DNA from: JBDKTH01 sp964558295
GTDB lineage: Bacteria > Planctomycetota > Planctomycetia > Pirellulales > Thermoguttaceae
Length of the DNA: 32,850 nt
Direction of reading: 5' to 3'
Assembly (NCBI GenBank): GCA_964558295.1
Contig: CAZLDQ010000042.1
Location: 1-32,850 of the forward strand
The notes below the pieces were generated by a model. The model saw only the letters and a list, made by a program, of their open reading frames with translations. It was not told where the DNA came from and did not search any database. The position numbers and the translations under genes are program-made. Below are positions 23,887 to 32,214 of this stretch, piece by piece (positions within the stretch are counted from its first letter, which is position 1; each line of letters starts with the position of its first letter).

Positions 23887-24606
23887 ATGTCCTTACTGAT
23901 CGATGGCTACAACTTGCTCAACGCCGTAGGCATCATCGGCTACGGCTCGGGGACAAGCAGCCTCGAACGATCGCGCATGGCCCTGCTGAACTTCCTGGCC
24001 GAGTCGCTCGAGCCGGCAGAGCTTGCCGCGACAACCATCGTCTTTGATGCCCACTTGCCTCCCCGAGGCCTTCCACAGGCCTTGGAGTATCGGGGATTAA
24101 AGATCCGTTTTGCCGTGCAGTATGAGGATGCCGATAGCTTGCTGGAAGAATTGATCCAGGCCGACAACGCCCCGCGACGGTTGACCGTCGTTTCCAGCGA
24201 CCACCGAATCCAGCGTGCCGCCCGACGCCGGCGAGCCCGGGCCGTGGACAGCGACGTCTGGTATGGTGAACTCCTCCATCACCGCCATTCCCAGCTCTCA
24301 GCCGCAACCGGAATGGCAACGCGAGTCAAACCAAACGTCCCCCTGCTGGAGGAAGAGGTGGAACGTTGGCTTCGCCAATTCGGCGGCGATTCGGCCATGG
24401 AGCAGTTGATTGCCGAACAAGAAGCCGAGTTGGCTTGCCCGTCCCCAGAGGTAAGCGACGACCACTCCGCCATGGAAAAGCCGGTAGGCGACCAAGCTGT
24501 CCAGATCGACAACCCCTTCCCGCCTGGTTATGCGGAAGACCTCCTGGCAGAGGACGACCTGGACAATCCCTTCCCGCCCGGTTATGGGGAGGACGTCGAA
24601 GAATGA
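23887..24606 (+). CDS. NYN-domain (YacP-like) protein with C-terminal duplicated motif
   Basis: A 239-residue protein. Residues about 1-150 form a NYN/PIN-like nuclease fold: LLIDGYNLLNAVG with the first Asp, TTIVFDAH with the second, EDADSLLEELI with further acidic residues and TVVSSDHRIQRAARRRRA. YacP-like proteins are putative ribonucleases acting on structured RNA. The C-terminal third is acidic and low-complexity, and ends in two copies of DNPFPPGY(A/G)ED (208-218 and 226-236) separated by seven residues. Such a motif could dock a partner. It follows pyrC by 129 nt on the same strand. Confidence 0.8.
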   Translation: MSLLIDGYNLLNAVGIIGYGSGTSSLERSRMALLNFLAESLEPAELAATTIVFDAHLPPRGLPQALEYRGLKIRFAVQYEDADSLLEELIQADNAPRRLTVVSSDHRIQRAARRRRARAVDSDVWYGELLHHRHSQLSAATGMATRVKPNVPLLEEEVERWLRQFGGDSAMEQLIAEQEAELACPSPEVSDDHSAMEKPVGDQAVQIDNPFPPGYAEDLLAEDDLDNPFPPGYGEDVEE

Positions 24607-24623
24607 TGAAGGTTGAAGACCCA

Positions 24624-24697
24624 AAGGACGAAGGAACGGCGAAACACGAATGAGCAAGGGCCTCTTCGCACCTCTAAATTCCCCCAACTTCGTCCTT
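24624..24697. terminator. Inverted repeat between convergent NYN gene and nfnB
   Basis: aaggacgaag (24624-24633) and cttcgtcctt (24688-24697) are perfectly complementary over 10 bp with a 54-nt spacer. It lies between converging genes, so it could terminate both, but the long loop makes this uncertain. Confidence 0.35.
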
Positions 24698-24702
24698 AGT
24701 CC

Positions 24703-26151
24703 TTACTCTTTCGTCGTTTGCTCGTCGGCCCAGGCGTCGCTCTTGCCGGAAAGGTAGGCGTGAATGTCACGGGCGGCGAGACGACCGGCGCCCATCGCTT
24801 CGATCACGGTGGCCGATCCGGTGACAATGTCACCGCCAGCCCACACGCCTCTCTTGTTGGTCCGGCCGTTCGCATCGGCGACAATATAGCCCCAGCGGTT
24901 CAGCCCCAAACCGGGCGTCCCCTTGGTCAGAAGCGGATTGGCCCCGGAGCCAATCGCCACGATCACCAGATCGGTGTCGAGGTAGAAGTCTGATCCTTGG
25001 ACCGTCACCGGCCGGCGGCGTCCCGACTGGTCGGGCTCACCAAGCTCCATGCGCACGCACTTCATCCGTTGGACCATTCCTTTTTCGTCCCCTTCAAAGG
25101 CGACGGGATTGGTCAACAGGCGGAAGACGACGCCTTCTTGCTCGGCATGGTGGATTTCTTCCGCCCGGGCCGGCATCTCTTCCCGTGACCGGCGATAGAC
25201 GATCTGCACCGTCTCAGCGCCTAATCGCAACGCGGTTCGGGCGGCGTCCATGGCTACGTTGCCGCCCCCGATCACCGAGACCTGGCGTCCCCGGACAATC
25301 GGCGTGTCGTACTCGGGGAACCGGTACGCCTTCATCAGGTTGCTGCGTGTCAAATACTCGCTGGCTGAGTAAACCCCACCCAGGTCTTCCCCGGGGAGGT
25401 TCATGAAGACCGGCAATCCAGCACCGACACCGATGAACACCGCGTCGAACCCTTCGCGACCGAGCAGTTCCTCAATCGTGACCGACGCACCGACCACGGA
25501 GTTCAGTTCCAGATTGACGCCCAGCCGCTCCAGATAGTGAACTTCCTGCTCGACGATCCGTTTGGGCAGGCGGAACTCGGGGATGCCGTACATCAAGACC
25601 CCGCCGGGCTTGTGGAAGGCCTCGAAGATCGTCACGTCATGCCCCAAGAGCACCAGATCCCCGGCGACCGTTAAGCCCGACGGCCCGGAGCCGATAACCG
25701 CCACGCGCCGGCCGGTAGCCGGCTCTTTGGAAGGCAGCTCGACGAGATTGTTTTCACGTTCGTAGTCGGCCACAAAGCGTTCGAGGCGTCCGATGGCCAC
25801 CGACTCGAATCTCTTGTTAAGCACGCACTTGGATTCGCACTGGCTCTCCTGAGGACAAACCCGGCCGCAGACGGCCGGCAGCGCGTTGGTCCGCTTGATC
25901 ACCCGAGCCGCGCCGGCGAAATCCCCTTCCTTGACCCGTTCAAGGAAGGAGCGAATGTCGACATTCACCGGGCAGCCTTCCATGCAGGCCGGCTTCTTGC
26001 AGCCCAAGCAGCGAGACGCCTCTTGGATCGCTTGCTCGGGGGAATACCCCAGGGGCACCTCGTCGAAGTTGTGGATCCGCACATGCGGATCCTGCTCCGG
26101 CATCGGGGTACGTGTCGTCTGAACGGTTTTCTTCGGCGCCGCGTCACTCAT
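24703..26151 (-). CDS. NfnB / glutamate-synthase small-subunit-like flavoprotein
   Basis: A 482-residue protein with two cysteine clusters near the N-terminus (Cys48, 51, 56, 60 and Cys95, 99, 105, 109) expected to hold [4Fe-4S] clusters. It then has two Rossmann domains: VIGSGPSGLTVAGDL for FAD and VIGGGNVAMDAARTALRLG for NADPH. This matches NfnB of the electron-bifurcating NADH-dependent ferredoxin:NADP+ oxidoreductase, often annotated GltD or GltA. The ATG at 26151 overlaps the stop of the upstream nfnA by 4 nt (ATGA). Pairing with NfnA favours the Nfn assignment over a classical GltD; the nearby glutamate-synthase-like gene keeps that alternative open. Confidence 0.88.
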   Translation of the reverse strand: MSDAAPKKTVQTTRTPMPEQDPHVRIHNFDEVPLGYSPEQAIQEASRCLGCKKPACMEGCPVNVDIRSFLERVKEGDFAGAARVIKRTNALPAVCGRVCPQESQCESKCVLNKRFESVAIGRLERFVADYERENNLVELPSKEPATGRRVAVIGSGPSGLTVAGDLVLLGHDVTIFEAFHKPGGVLMYGIPEFRLPKRIVEQEVHYLERLGVNLELNSVVGASVTIEELLGREGFDAVFIGVGAGLPVFMNLPGEDLGGVYSASEYLTRSNLMKAYRFPEYDTPIVRGRQVSVIGGGNVAMDAARTALRLGAETVQIVYRRSREEMPARAEEIHHAEQEGVVFRLLTNPVAFEGDEKGMVQRMKCVRMELGEPDQSGRRRPVTVQGSDFYLDTDLVIVAIGSGANPLLTKGTPGLGLNRWGYIVADANGRTNKRGVWAGGDIVTGSATVIEAMGAGRLAARDIHAYLSGKSDAWADEQTTKE

Positions 26152-26996
26152 GACTTGCCTGCTTTCTCGTACTCTTCCACATAGCGGTCCAGCGAACACT
26201 TTTCCTCCGCATGGTAGATCCGCTGGCGCGAGAGGACGGTATCCCAATCGACGAGGTGACCATCGAACTCCGGCCCGTCAACACAGGTGAACAGGGTCTT
26301 GCCTCCCACATTAACCCGACAACCACCGCACATCCCGGTCCCATCCACCATAATTGTGTTGAGACTAACGATCGTCTTAACACCGAACGGCCGAGTGGTT
26401 TCCGCACAGAACTTCATCATGATCGCCGGACCAATCGCATAGACGCAGCCGACCGGCCGGTTGCTGTCCTGGAGAAGTTCCTTGAGCGGTTCAGTAACCA
26501 AAGCCTTGCGGCCGGCAGACCCGTCATCCGTGGTAATAATGTGCGCATCGCTGACGGCCGCCATCTTCTCTTCCCAAAAGAGGAGTTCCTTGGTTCGGGC
26601 GCCCTGGATCGTGATCACCCGGTTACCCGCCTCGCGCATACTCCGAGCGATGGGATAAATCGGCGCCGTTCCCACACCGCCGGCCACCATGACCACGGTG
26701 CCAAACGCGGCGATTTCCGAGGGGTGCCCCAAGGGCCCGATTAGAGCGTAGAGGTTGTCGCCCTGGGCCAATCGGGCGAGCTTGCGCGAGGAAGTGCCGA
26801 CTTCCATCAATACCAACGTCACGGTGCCGGCGGCCCGATCGTAATCGGCGATCGTCAAGGGGATCCGTTCCCCCTTCTCGTCGGCCATGACGATCACGAA
26901 ATGCCCCGCCTGGGCCTTGGCGGCTACCCCTGGCGCCTCAACGACGAACTGATGGATCTTTGGAACAAGCTGAAACTTCTCAACAATCCGGTTCAT
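26148..26996 (-). CDS. NfnA / sulfide dehydrogenase-type FAD-NAD subunit
   Basis: A 282-residue PyrK-like flavoprotein. FAD-binding barrel (AGHFVIVM, ERIPLTIADYD), NAD domain (VMVAGGVGTAPIYPI) and a C-terminal [2Fe-2S] motif of the type D-x4-C-x2-C-x11-C: Asp218, Cys223, Cys226, Cys238. The Asp in place of the first Cys is the ligand known from NfnA of Thermotoga and separates this protein from the PyrK at 1507-2421. ATG 26996 is preferred because GAGAG lies 5 nt upstream; GTG 27002 is two codons earlier. Overlap with nfnB suggests a heterodimer. Confidence 0.88.
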   Translation of the reverse strand: MNRIVEKFQLVPKIHQFVVEAPGVAAKAQAGHFVIVMADEKGERIPLTIADYDRAAGTVTLVLMEVGTSSRKLARLAQGDNLYALIGPLGHPSEIAAFGTVVMVAGGVGTAPIYPIARSMREAGNRVITIQGARTKELLFWEEKMAAVSDAHIITTDDGSAGRKALVTEPLKELLQDSNRPVGCVYAIGPAIMMKFCAETTRPFGVKTIVSLNTIMVDGTGMCGGCRVNVGGKTLFTCVDGPEFDGHLVDWDTVLSRQRIYHAEEKCSLDRYVEEYEKAGKS

Positions 26997-27487
26997 CGTC
27001 ACTCTCGCACAGTTCGAGCAATACAGAAACCCTTAACCATACGACTTGTCGGCCATGCTTTCAAGAGAGGCCCGGCCCGAGTTTCGTGAATCATGGCCCA
27101 AAACATAAGCGCCGCTGATGCACGCCTGAAAATCCGCTTGCAAGCAGTGCCGGCTGCCGCCTTCTTGTCGGGCGACAACCATGAGCCATCGATCAAACCA
27201 CAGTGAACGCCCAAGCGACGGCGTGAGCCGCCCGACATCTTACCCCTCGTATATCAGCATGATAGCACGCAGGTTACTGATTCACTTTCAGCTAAACGAG
27301 CCGTTTTCTTGAGAGAATCCTTGGCGACGACCTGATCGCTTACCCACCACTTGCATAAGCCCATCTAATGCTAAGTATTAGCAAAATCGCCGGTTTGTAA
27401 TACCGCATTTGCGGATAAAATCACTGAACAGACAGGCAAACGATTTCTTCACGCCTGCGCTCAGGTCCGTGCCAAGGAGACCATTCC
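26997..27487. other. 491-bp divergent region between nfnA and the glutamate-synthase-like gene
   Basis: No gene recognised. An 11-nt inverted repeat, tgtcgggcgac (27166-27176) with gccgcccgaca (27227-27237), 10 of 11 paired, encloses 50 nt. An AT-rich stretch at 27360-27425 contains a weak promoter (tttgta 27394-27399, 16-nt spacer, taaaat 27416-27421) and a short palindrome, ctaat-gctaagt-attag, at 27366-27382. Confidence 0.4.
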
Positions 27488-29080
27488 GTGAATCTTCAAC
27501 GCCCTAATGCCAATGACGCCACGCTCTCGACGAACCGATCTCGCAGCATCGTCCCGCAGTCGGGGCTTTGCTCCCGTTGTGTCGATGGTTGCAAAGGGAA
27601 CTGCGAAGTCTTCCAGGCCACGTTCCGTGGCCGCGAGTTGATTTATCCTGGGCCGTTCGGTGAGGTGACCGCGGGCGGGGACAAGGATTATCCGGTCGAC
27701 TATTCGCATCTGAACATCCAGGGATATGCTTTGGGTGGAGACGGCCTCCCCGAGGGAGTCAGTGCCAATCCCGATACTTGCACGTTCCCGGCCGTCGACG
27801 TCAGTACGGAATATGGCTGGGATCGCAAAGTGAAGATGGCGGCTCCGGTGTTCACCGGTGCGCTGGGCTCCACGGAAATCGCCCGTCGCAACTGGGAACA
27901 TTTTGCCGTCGGCGCGGCCCTTAGCGGCGTGACGCTTGTCTGCGGCGAGAATGTTTGCGGGATCGATCCGCAGTTGAAGCTCAACGACAAGGGCAAGATT
28001 CTCTCGGCGCCGGACATGGATCGGCGTATCGAGACTTATCGTCGGTACCACCGCGGCCTAGGTGAAATCCTCGTGCAGATGAACGTCGAGGACACCCGGC
28101 TGGGCGTGGCCGAATATGTAATCAACAAGCACGGTCTGGAAACCATTGAATTGAAGTGGGGCCAGGGCGCCAAGTGCATCGGCGGCGAGATCAAGGTCGA
28201 TTCGCTGGATCGGGCACTGGAACTCAAGAAACGGGGTTACATCGTCACCCCCGATCCGACTGATCCGATCATCCAAGCCGCCTTCCACAACGGCGCGATC
28301 AAGCAGTTCGAGCGGCACAGTCGGCTAGGCTTCATCGCCGAAGATGCTTTCTTGGATGAGTGCGAACGGCTCCGCAAGCTGGGCTTCAAGCGAATTACCC
28401 TGAAGACCGGAGCCTATGGATTACGGGAATTGGCCATGGCCTTGAAGTGGTCGAGCCTGGCGAAGATCGATCTGCTGACGATCGACGGTGCACCCGGCGG
28501 CACGGGCATGAGCCCCTGGCGCATGATGGAAGAGTGGGGCGTACCGAGCCTCTATCTCCATTCCGCCGCGGCCCAGTTCGCCGCCCGGCTGGCCGCCAAG
28601 GGCGAGCGCGTACCCGACTTGGCCTTCGCCGGCGGTTTCAGTTCCGAAGACCATGTGTTCAAGGCCCTGGCCCTTGGCGCCCCGTTCGTGAAGGCCGTCT
28701 GCATGGGCCGGGCGTTGATGATCCCGGGCATGGTCGGCAAGAACGTCACAGCCTGGATGAACAACGGCGGTTTGCCGAAAACCGTCAGCCAGTACGGCAA
28801 AACCCTCGAAGAGATCTTCGTCTGCTGGGAGCAGGTGGCCGAACTGGTCGGCAAGAGCGAAATGTCCAAGATCCCGCTCGGCGCCGTGGGCATCTTCTCT
28901 TACGTCCAGAAACTGTCCGTGGGCTTGCAGCAGTTGATGGCCGGCGCCCGCCGGTTCCGCCTCGCCTCAATCAGCCGCAAGGACCTGATGAGCCTGACGC
29001 GCGATTGCGCCGACGTGACCGGGATTCCCTACGTCATGGACGCCTATCGCGCCGAAGCCGAAGCGATTCTTGATCGTTAG
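27488..29080 (+). CDS. FMN-binding glutamate-synthase-like protein
   Basis: A 530-residue protein with an N-terminal C-x2-C-x3-C-x3-C cluster (Cys28, 31, 35, 39) and a glutamate-synthase central/FMN-barrel domain, including LTIDGAPGGTGMSPWRMM, the counterpart of the FMN/substrate loop in GltB. The N-terminal glutaminase and the C-terminal GXGXG domain of full GltB are absent, so it is a stand-alone synthase-like unit as seen in anaerobes and thermophiles; ammonia or another amide donor would be needed. GTG 27488 is the start: AAGGAGA lies 7 nt upstream. It is divergent from nfnAB. The substrate is not certain. Confidence 0.85.
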   Translation: MNLQRPNANDATLSTNRSRSIVPQSGLCSRCVDGCKGNCEVFQATFRGRELIYPGPFGEVTAGGDKDYPVDYSHLNIQGYALGGDGLPEGVSANPDTCTFPAVDVSTEYGWDRKVKMAAPVFTGALGSTEIARRNWEHFAVGAALSGVTLVCGENVCGIDPQLKLNDKGKILSAPDMDRRIETYRRYHRGLGEILVQMNVEDTRLGVAEYVINKHGLETIELKWGQGAKCIGGEIKVDSLDRALELKKRGYIVTPDPTDPIIQAAFHNGAIKQFERHSRLGFIAEDAFLDECERLRKLGFKRITLKTGAYGLRELAMALKWSSLAKIDLLTIDGAPGGTGMSPWRMMEEWGVPSLYLHSAAAQFAARLAAKGERVPDLAFAGGFSSEDHVFKALALGAPFVKAVCMGRALMIPGMVGKNVTAWMNNGGLPKTVSQYGKTLEEIFVCWEQVAELVGKSEMSKIPLGAVGIFSYVQKLSVGLQQLMAGARRFRLASISRKDLMSLTRDCADVTGIPYVMDAYRAEAEAILDR

Positions 29081-29105
29081 ATATCGCTCGTTGATTCATC
29101 GAAGC

Positions 29106-29142
29106 AAAACGGCTCCGTCCAACGTCACATGGGACCGTTTTT
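29106..29142 (+). terminator. Intrinsic terminator after the glutamate-synthase-like gene
   Basis: aaaacgg (29106-29112) pairs with ccgtttt (29135-29141), with further inner pairs, and is followed by a T-rich stretch (tttttgttg). It begins 26 nt after the stop. Confidence 0.65.
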
Positions 29143-29167
29143 GTTGCTGTTCGGTCAGTGTTTGGCA

Positions 29168-29267
29168 AAGCCCCCGCGTAGCGGCGGGGGCTTGTCCCGC
29201 GTTGCTTCAGCACTACCATTCGCATAGCCAGCACAAAACAACGTAGGCAAGCCCCCCGCCACCACGC
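29168..29267. repeat. Palindromic intergenic repeat region
   Basis: A 10-bp perfect GC hairpin (29168-29177 with 29184-29193, loop gtagcg) overlaps the left arm of a larger imperfect inverted repeat: 29176-29204 with 29239-29267, both 29 nt, similar over most of their length with two offsetting 1-nt indels. It lies between the glutamate-synthase-like gene and purD, which converge. Confidence 0.6.
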
Positions 29268-29301
29268 ACAGAACAGCGCAACGCACGGCCTTTAAGCCCG
29301 C

Positions 29302-30582
29302 TTACCGCATCGCCAGCGCCTTGTCGGCAATGTCTTTGCGGCACCAGGCGCCGCTCCAGCGGATCTTCTTCACGGCGGCGTAGGCGTTCAACTTGGCCTG
29401 GGCCACCGTATTGCCGAGAGCTGTCACGCCAAGCACGCGTCCTCCGGTGGTGAGCACCTGATTGTCCTTGAGCGACGTGCCGGCATGGAAGACCTTGACG
29501 TCGGGCAGTTGGGCGGCTTCATCCAAGCCGCGAATCGGCAGCCCTTTTTTGTAGGGCCCCGGGTAACCTTCGCTAGCCATCACCACGCAGACAGCCGGAC
29601 GGGGGTCCCACTCCAACGGCCGGATCTGGTCGAGGCGCCCGTCGGCCGTTGCTTCCAACACGTCAACCAGATCGCTCTTCAACCGCATCAGGATCGGCTG
29701 GGTCTCCGGGTCGCCAAACCGGACATTGTATTCCAACACCTTGGGACCCTGGTTGGTGAGCATTAGTCCGGCGTAGAGCACGCCGCGGAACGGGCGCCGG
29801 GCTCGTTTCATCGCATGCACCGTGGGCACGAGGATATGCTCTTCGACCCAGCGCATCGTGCGATCGTCGACCAGCGTGGTCGGACTGTAGGCGCCCATGC
29901 CACCGGTGTTCGGCCCTTGGTCCTGATCATAGGCCGGCTTGTGATCCTGGGCCGGCTGAAGGGTAACAATCGTCTGACCGTCGGTAATCGCCAGCACACT
30001 GGCCTCCTGACCGTGGAGCCGCTCCTCAATCACCAGCCGATCGCCGGCCGCGCCAAATTCTCGCTCCTCCGCAATCCGGTTGACCGCGGCAATTGCCTCT
30101 TCGCGATTGTCGCAAACGATCACTCCCTTGCCCGCAGCAAGGCCATCGGCCTTCACGACCACGGGCATGTCCTCGCGGTCCTGCAAGTAGGTCAACGCCC
30201 GACGGGCGTCGCGGAACGTGTGATAGTCGGCCGTTGGGACATCAGCGTTACGAAGCAGATCCTTGCAGAAGACCTTGCTGGCCTCCAATTCCGCAGCAAC
30301 CTTTGTGGGCCCGAAGATCCGCAGCCGCGCGTCGACAAAGGCATCAACGATCCCCATCGCCAACGGGGCTTCCGGACCGACAACCGTCAGCCCGACCTTG
30401 TTCTCTTTGGCAAAATGGATCAACGCGGGAAAATCGTCGCTGGGAATGTTCACATTCTCGGCATCCAGGGCCGTTCCAGCGTTCCCGGGGGCGACGAAAA
30501 CCCGCTCCACGCGGGGGCTCTGGGCAATCTTCCACGCCAGGGCATGCTCCCGCCCACCATTGCCAATCACCAACACCTTCAT
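29302..30582 (-). CDS. purD: Phosphoribosylamine-glycine ligase
   Basis: A 426-residue ATP-grasp enzyme that joins phosphoribosylamine and glycine to GAR, the second step of purine synthesis. The N-terminal VLVIGNGGREHALAWK, the ATP-grasp PVVVKADGLAAGKGVIV, the DHKPAYDQDQGPNTGGMGAY loop and the metal-binding EYNVRFGDPE are all diagnostic. Length is typical. The ATG at 30582 has a strong GGAGGAG ribosome site 7 nt upstream. It is divergent from the Rieske gene. No other purine gene is in the window. Confidence 0.96.
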   Translation of the reverse strand: MKVLVIGNGGREHALAWKIAQSPRVERVFVAPGNAGTALDAENVNIPSDDFPALIHFAKENKVGLTVVGPEAPLAMGIVDAFVDARLRIFGPTKVAAELEASKVFCKDLLRNADVPTADYHTFRDARRALTYLQDREDMPVVVKADGLAAGKGVIVCDNREEAIAAVNRIAEEREFGAAGDRLVIEERLHGQEASVLAITDGQTIVTLQPAQDHKPAYDQDQGPNTGGMGAYSPTTLVDDRTMRWVEEHILVPTVHAMKRARRPFRGVLYAGLMLTNQGPKVLEYNVRFGDPETQPILMRLKSDLVDVLEATADGRLDQIRPLEWDPRPAVCVVMASEGYPGPYKKGLPIRGLDEAAQLPDVKVFHAGTSLKDNQVLTTGGRVLGVTALGNTVAQAKLNAYAAVKKIRWSGAWCRKDIADKALAMR

Positions 30583-30751
30583 CCGATTGCTCCTCCGACT
30601 AGACGCCCTGACATACTCAAGAGTGTTGATTTTAGTGACCCGGGCGCGATGTGGATAGTGGACGGGCCGTGGTCGTTAAGGGATGGTGGATGGTGAATAG
30701 TGTCGAAGAGGGAGACGGGACGTCGCCTTTTAGCTCACCACCCAAGAGCGG

Positions 30752-30780
30752 TTGACATGGTCTCCTTTCGGAGTGATAAA
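30752..30780 (+). promoter_or_regulatory. Promoter of the Rieske-cytochrome b operon
   Basis: A perfect -35 TTGACA (30752-30757), a 17-nt spacer and a GATAAA -10 (30775-30780, 4 of 6). It lies 47 nt before the Rieske ATG. Confidence 0.55.
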
Positions 30781-30826
30781 GAAGTAGACTTCCTCGAAAT
30801 GACCCGTTTTTGAAGAGGCAATTCCC

Positions 30827-31399
30827 ATGGCGGCTGCAAAGGAGGATCGGGGCGAAAAGCCGGTCTCCACGCCGGAAGGTGAGGCGGAACTGAAGCGTCG
30901 GGGGATTCTCGGGGTAGTCTTTGGTTCGCTGCTGGGAGTCGGATTTGCGGCCCTCGGAATGACCGGCACGTTATGGAGTCTCGCCACCGGGCGGTTCCTC
31001 TTTCCCAACGCGCAGACCGCGCCCCCCAGCAAGTTCCGCGTGGGTTTTCCTCGCGACTATTCCCCAGGTCAGGTCGAAACCCGGTTCCAAGAACGCTATG
31101 GCGTCTGGATCGTCCACGGCACCTACCGGGGACAAGCACAAATCTACGCTCTTCGGACGGTCTGCACCCACCTGGGCTGCATCACCGTTTGGCAGGAAAA
31201 CGAGCAGCGGTTCAAATGCCCCTGTCACGGCAGCGGGTTTGATAAGGGCGGGATCAATTTTGAGGGTCCCGCGCCGCGTCCCTTGGAGCGTTATGCGATC
31301 CGCCTCGCCGACGACGGCCAGCTGGAAGTCGACAAGAGTGTTATCTTTCAAGAAGAACTTGGTCAGTGGAACGACCCGGCTAGCTACGTGGCGGTCTGA
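30827..31399 (+). CDS. Rieske iron-sulfur protein of a cytochrome bc/b6f-type complex
   Basis: A 190-residue protein with a short basic N-terminus, one membrane helix (about 26-48) and a periplasmic-side Rieske domain. The [2Fe-2S] ligands are in CTHLGC (Cys113, His115) and CPCHGSG (Cys131, His134), with the disulfide pair Cys118 and Cys133. It transfers electrons from quinol to cytochrome c. The arrangement (Rieske, then cytochrome b) is that of menaquinol:cytochrome c reductases. The cytochrome b gene starts 3 nt after its stop. The ATG at 30827 follows a promoter-like TTGACA. Confidence 0.92.
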   Translation: MAAAKEDRGEKPVSTPEGEAELKRRGILGVVFGSLLGVGFAALGMTGTLWSLATGRFLFPNAQTAPPSKFRVGFPRDYSPGQVETRFQERYGVWIVHGTYRGQAQIYALRTVCTHLGCITVWQENEQRFKCPCHGSGFDKGGINFEGPAPRPLERYAIRLADDGQLEVDKSVIFQEELGQWNDPASYVAV

Positions 31400-31402
31400 C
31401 GC

Positions 31403-32176
31403 ATGGGATGGGACGATCGAATCCGAAACTCACAGTTCTGGAAGAGCGTTTTTCGCCATCCCGCCCCCGCCGACCGGCGAAACCGCGTCCTCGTCGTGCT
31501 CACCAATCTCATCCTCCACCTCCATCCGGTGGCGATCAAGAAACACGCCCTCCAGATGCAGTTCACCTGGTGCATGGGCGGAATCACATTCTTCCTGTTC
31601 CTGGTCGAGACGATCACCGGCGTGCTGTTGATGTTCTACTACCGGCCCACGCTCGAGTGGGCCTACAACGATATACTTGCCCTGCGCGACACGGTCTCAT
31701 TGGGCATTTTACGTGACATCCACCGTTGGGGAGCCCATGCGATGGTCATCACCGTCTGGCTCCACATGTACCGTGTGTTTCTCACCGGCAGCTACAAGCC
31801 TCCCCGGGAGTTCAACTGGGTCATCGGCGTCCTATTACTGGTGCTGACCCTGTTGCTTTCCTTCACCGGATACCTTTTGCCCTGGGATCAGTTGTCGCTC
31901 TGGGCAATTACCGTCGGCTCAAACATGGCCCAAGCCGCGCCACTGGTAGGCCACGCAGGCCCGGGACAGCAACTCTTGACGGTCGACGGCGTCGACCTGA
32001 TCACCAGCGGCTCCGACGCGGGCTTCGCCCTACTCGGCGCGCGAGCGGTCGGCGAAGAGACGTTGAATCGTTTCTACGTCCTTCACTGTGTGGCGATCCC
32101 GCTGTTTGCTGGTTTCTTGATGGCGGTCCATTTCTGGCGTGTGCGAAAGGATGGCGGGATCAGCGGACCGCTGTAA
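31403..32176 (+). CDS. Cytochrome b (b6-like N-terminal subunit)
   Basis: A 257-residue membrane protein with four core helices and bis-histidine heme ligands His107/His121 (spacing 14) and His228/His243 (spacing 15). The 15-residue second spacing is the b6 type, not the 14 of bc1. Cys57 in WCMGGIT corresponds to the cysteine that binds heme cn/ci in b6f. YYRPTLEWAY follows as in b6. The 257 length exceeds b6 (about 215) mainly through a loop before the last helix. It is co-transcribed with the Rieske gene. The C-terminal half (subunit IV) should be a separate gene and is not seen intact. Confidence 0.92.
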   Translation: MGWDDRIRNSQFWKSVFRHPAPADRRNRVLVVLTNLILHLHPVAIKKHALQMQFTWCMGGITFFLFLVETITGVLLMFYYRPTLEWAYNDILALRDTVSLGILRDIHRWGAHAMVITVWLHMYRVFLTGSYKPPREFNWVIGVLLLVLTLLLSFTGYLLPWDQLSLWAITVGSNMAQAAPLVGHAGPGQQLLTVDGVDLITSGSDAGFALLGARAVGEETLNRFYVLHCVAIPLFAGFLMAVHFWRVRKDGGISGPL

Positions 32177-32214
32177 GAAGATGGTGGATGGTGAGTGATG
32201 GGTGACCAGTAGAT

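Noticed and set aside
29815..30696. Open frame of 293 codons on + strand
   Set aside because: Antisense to purD, and it extends only into intergenic DNA.
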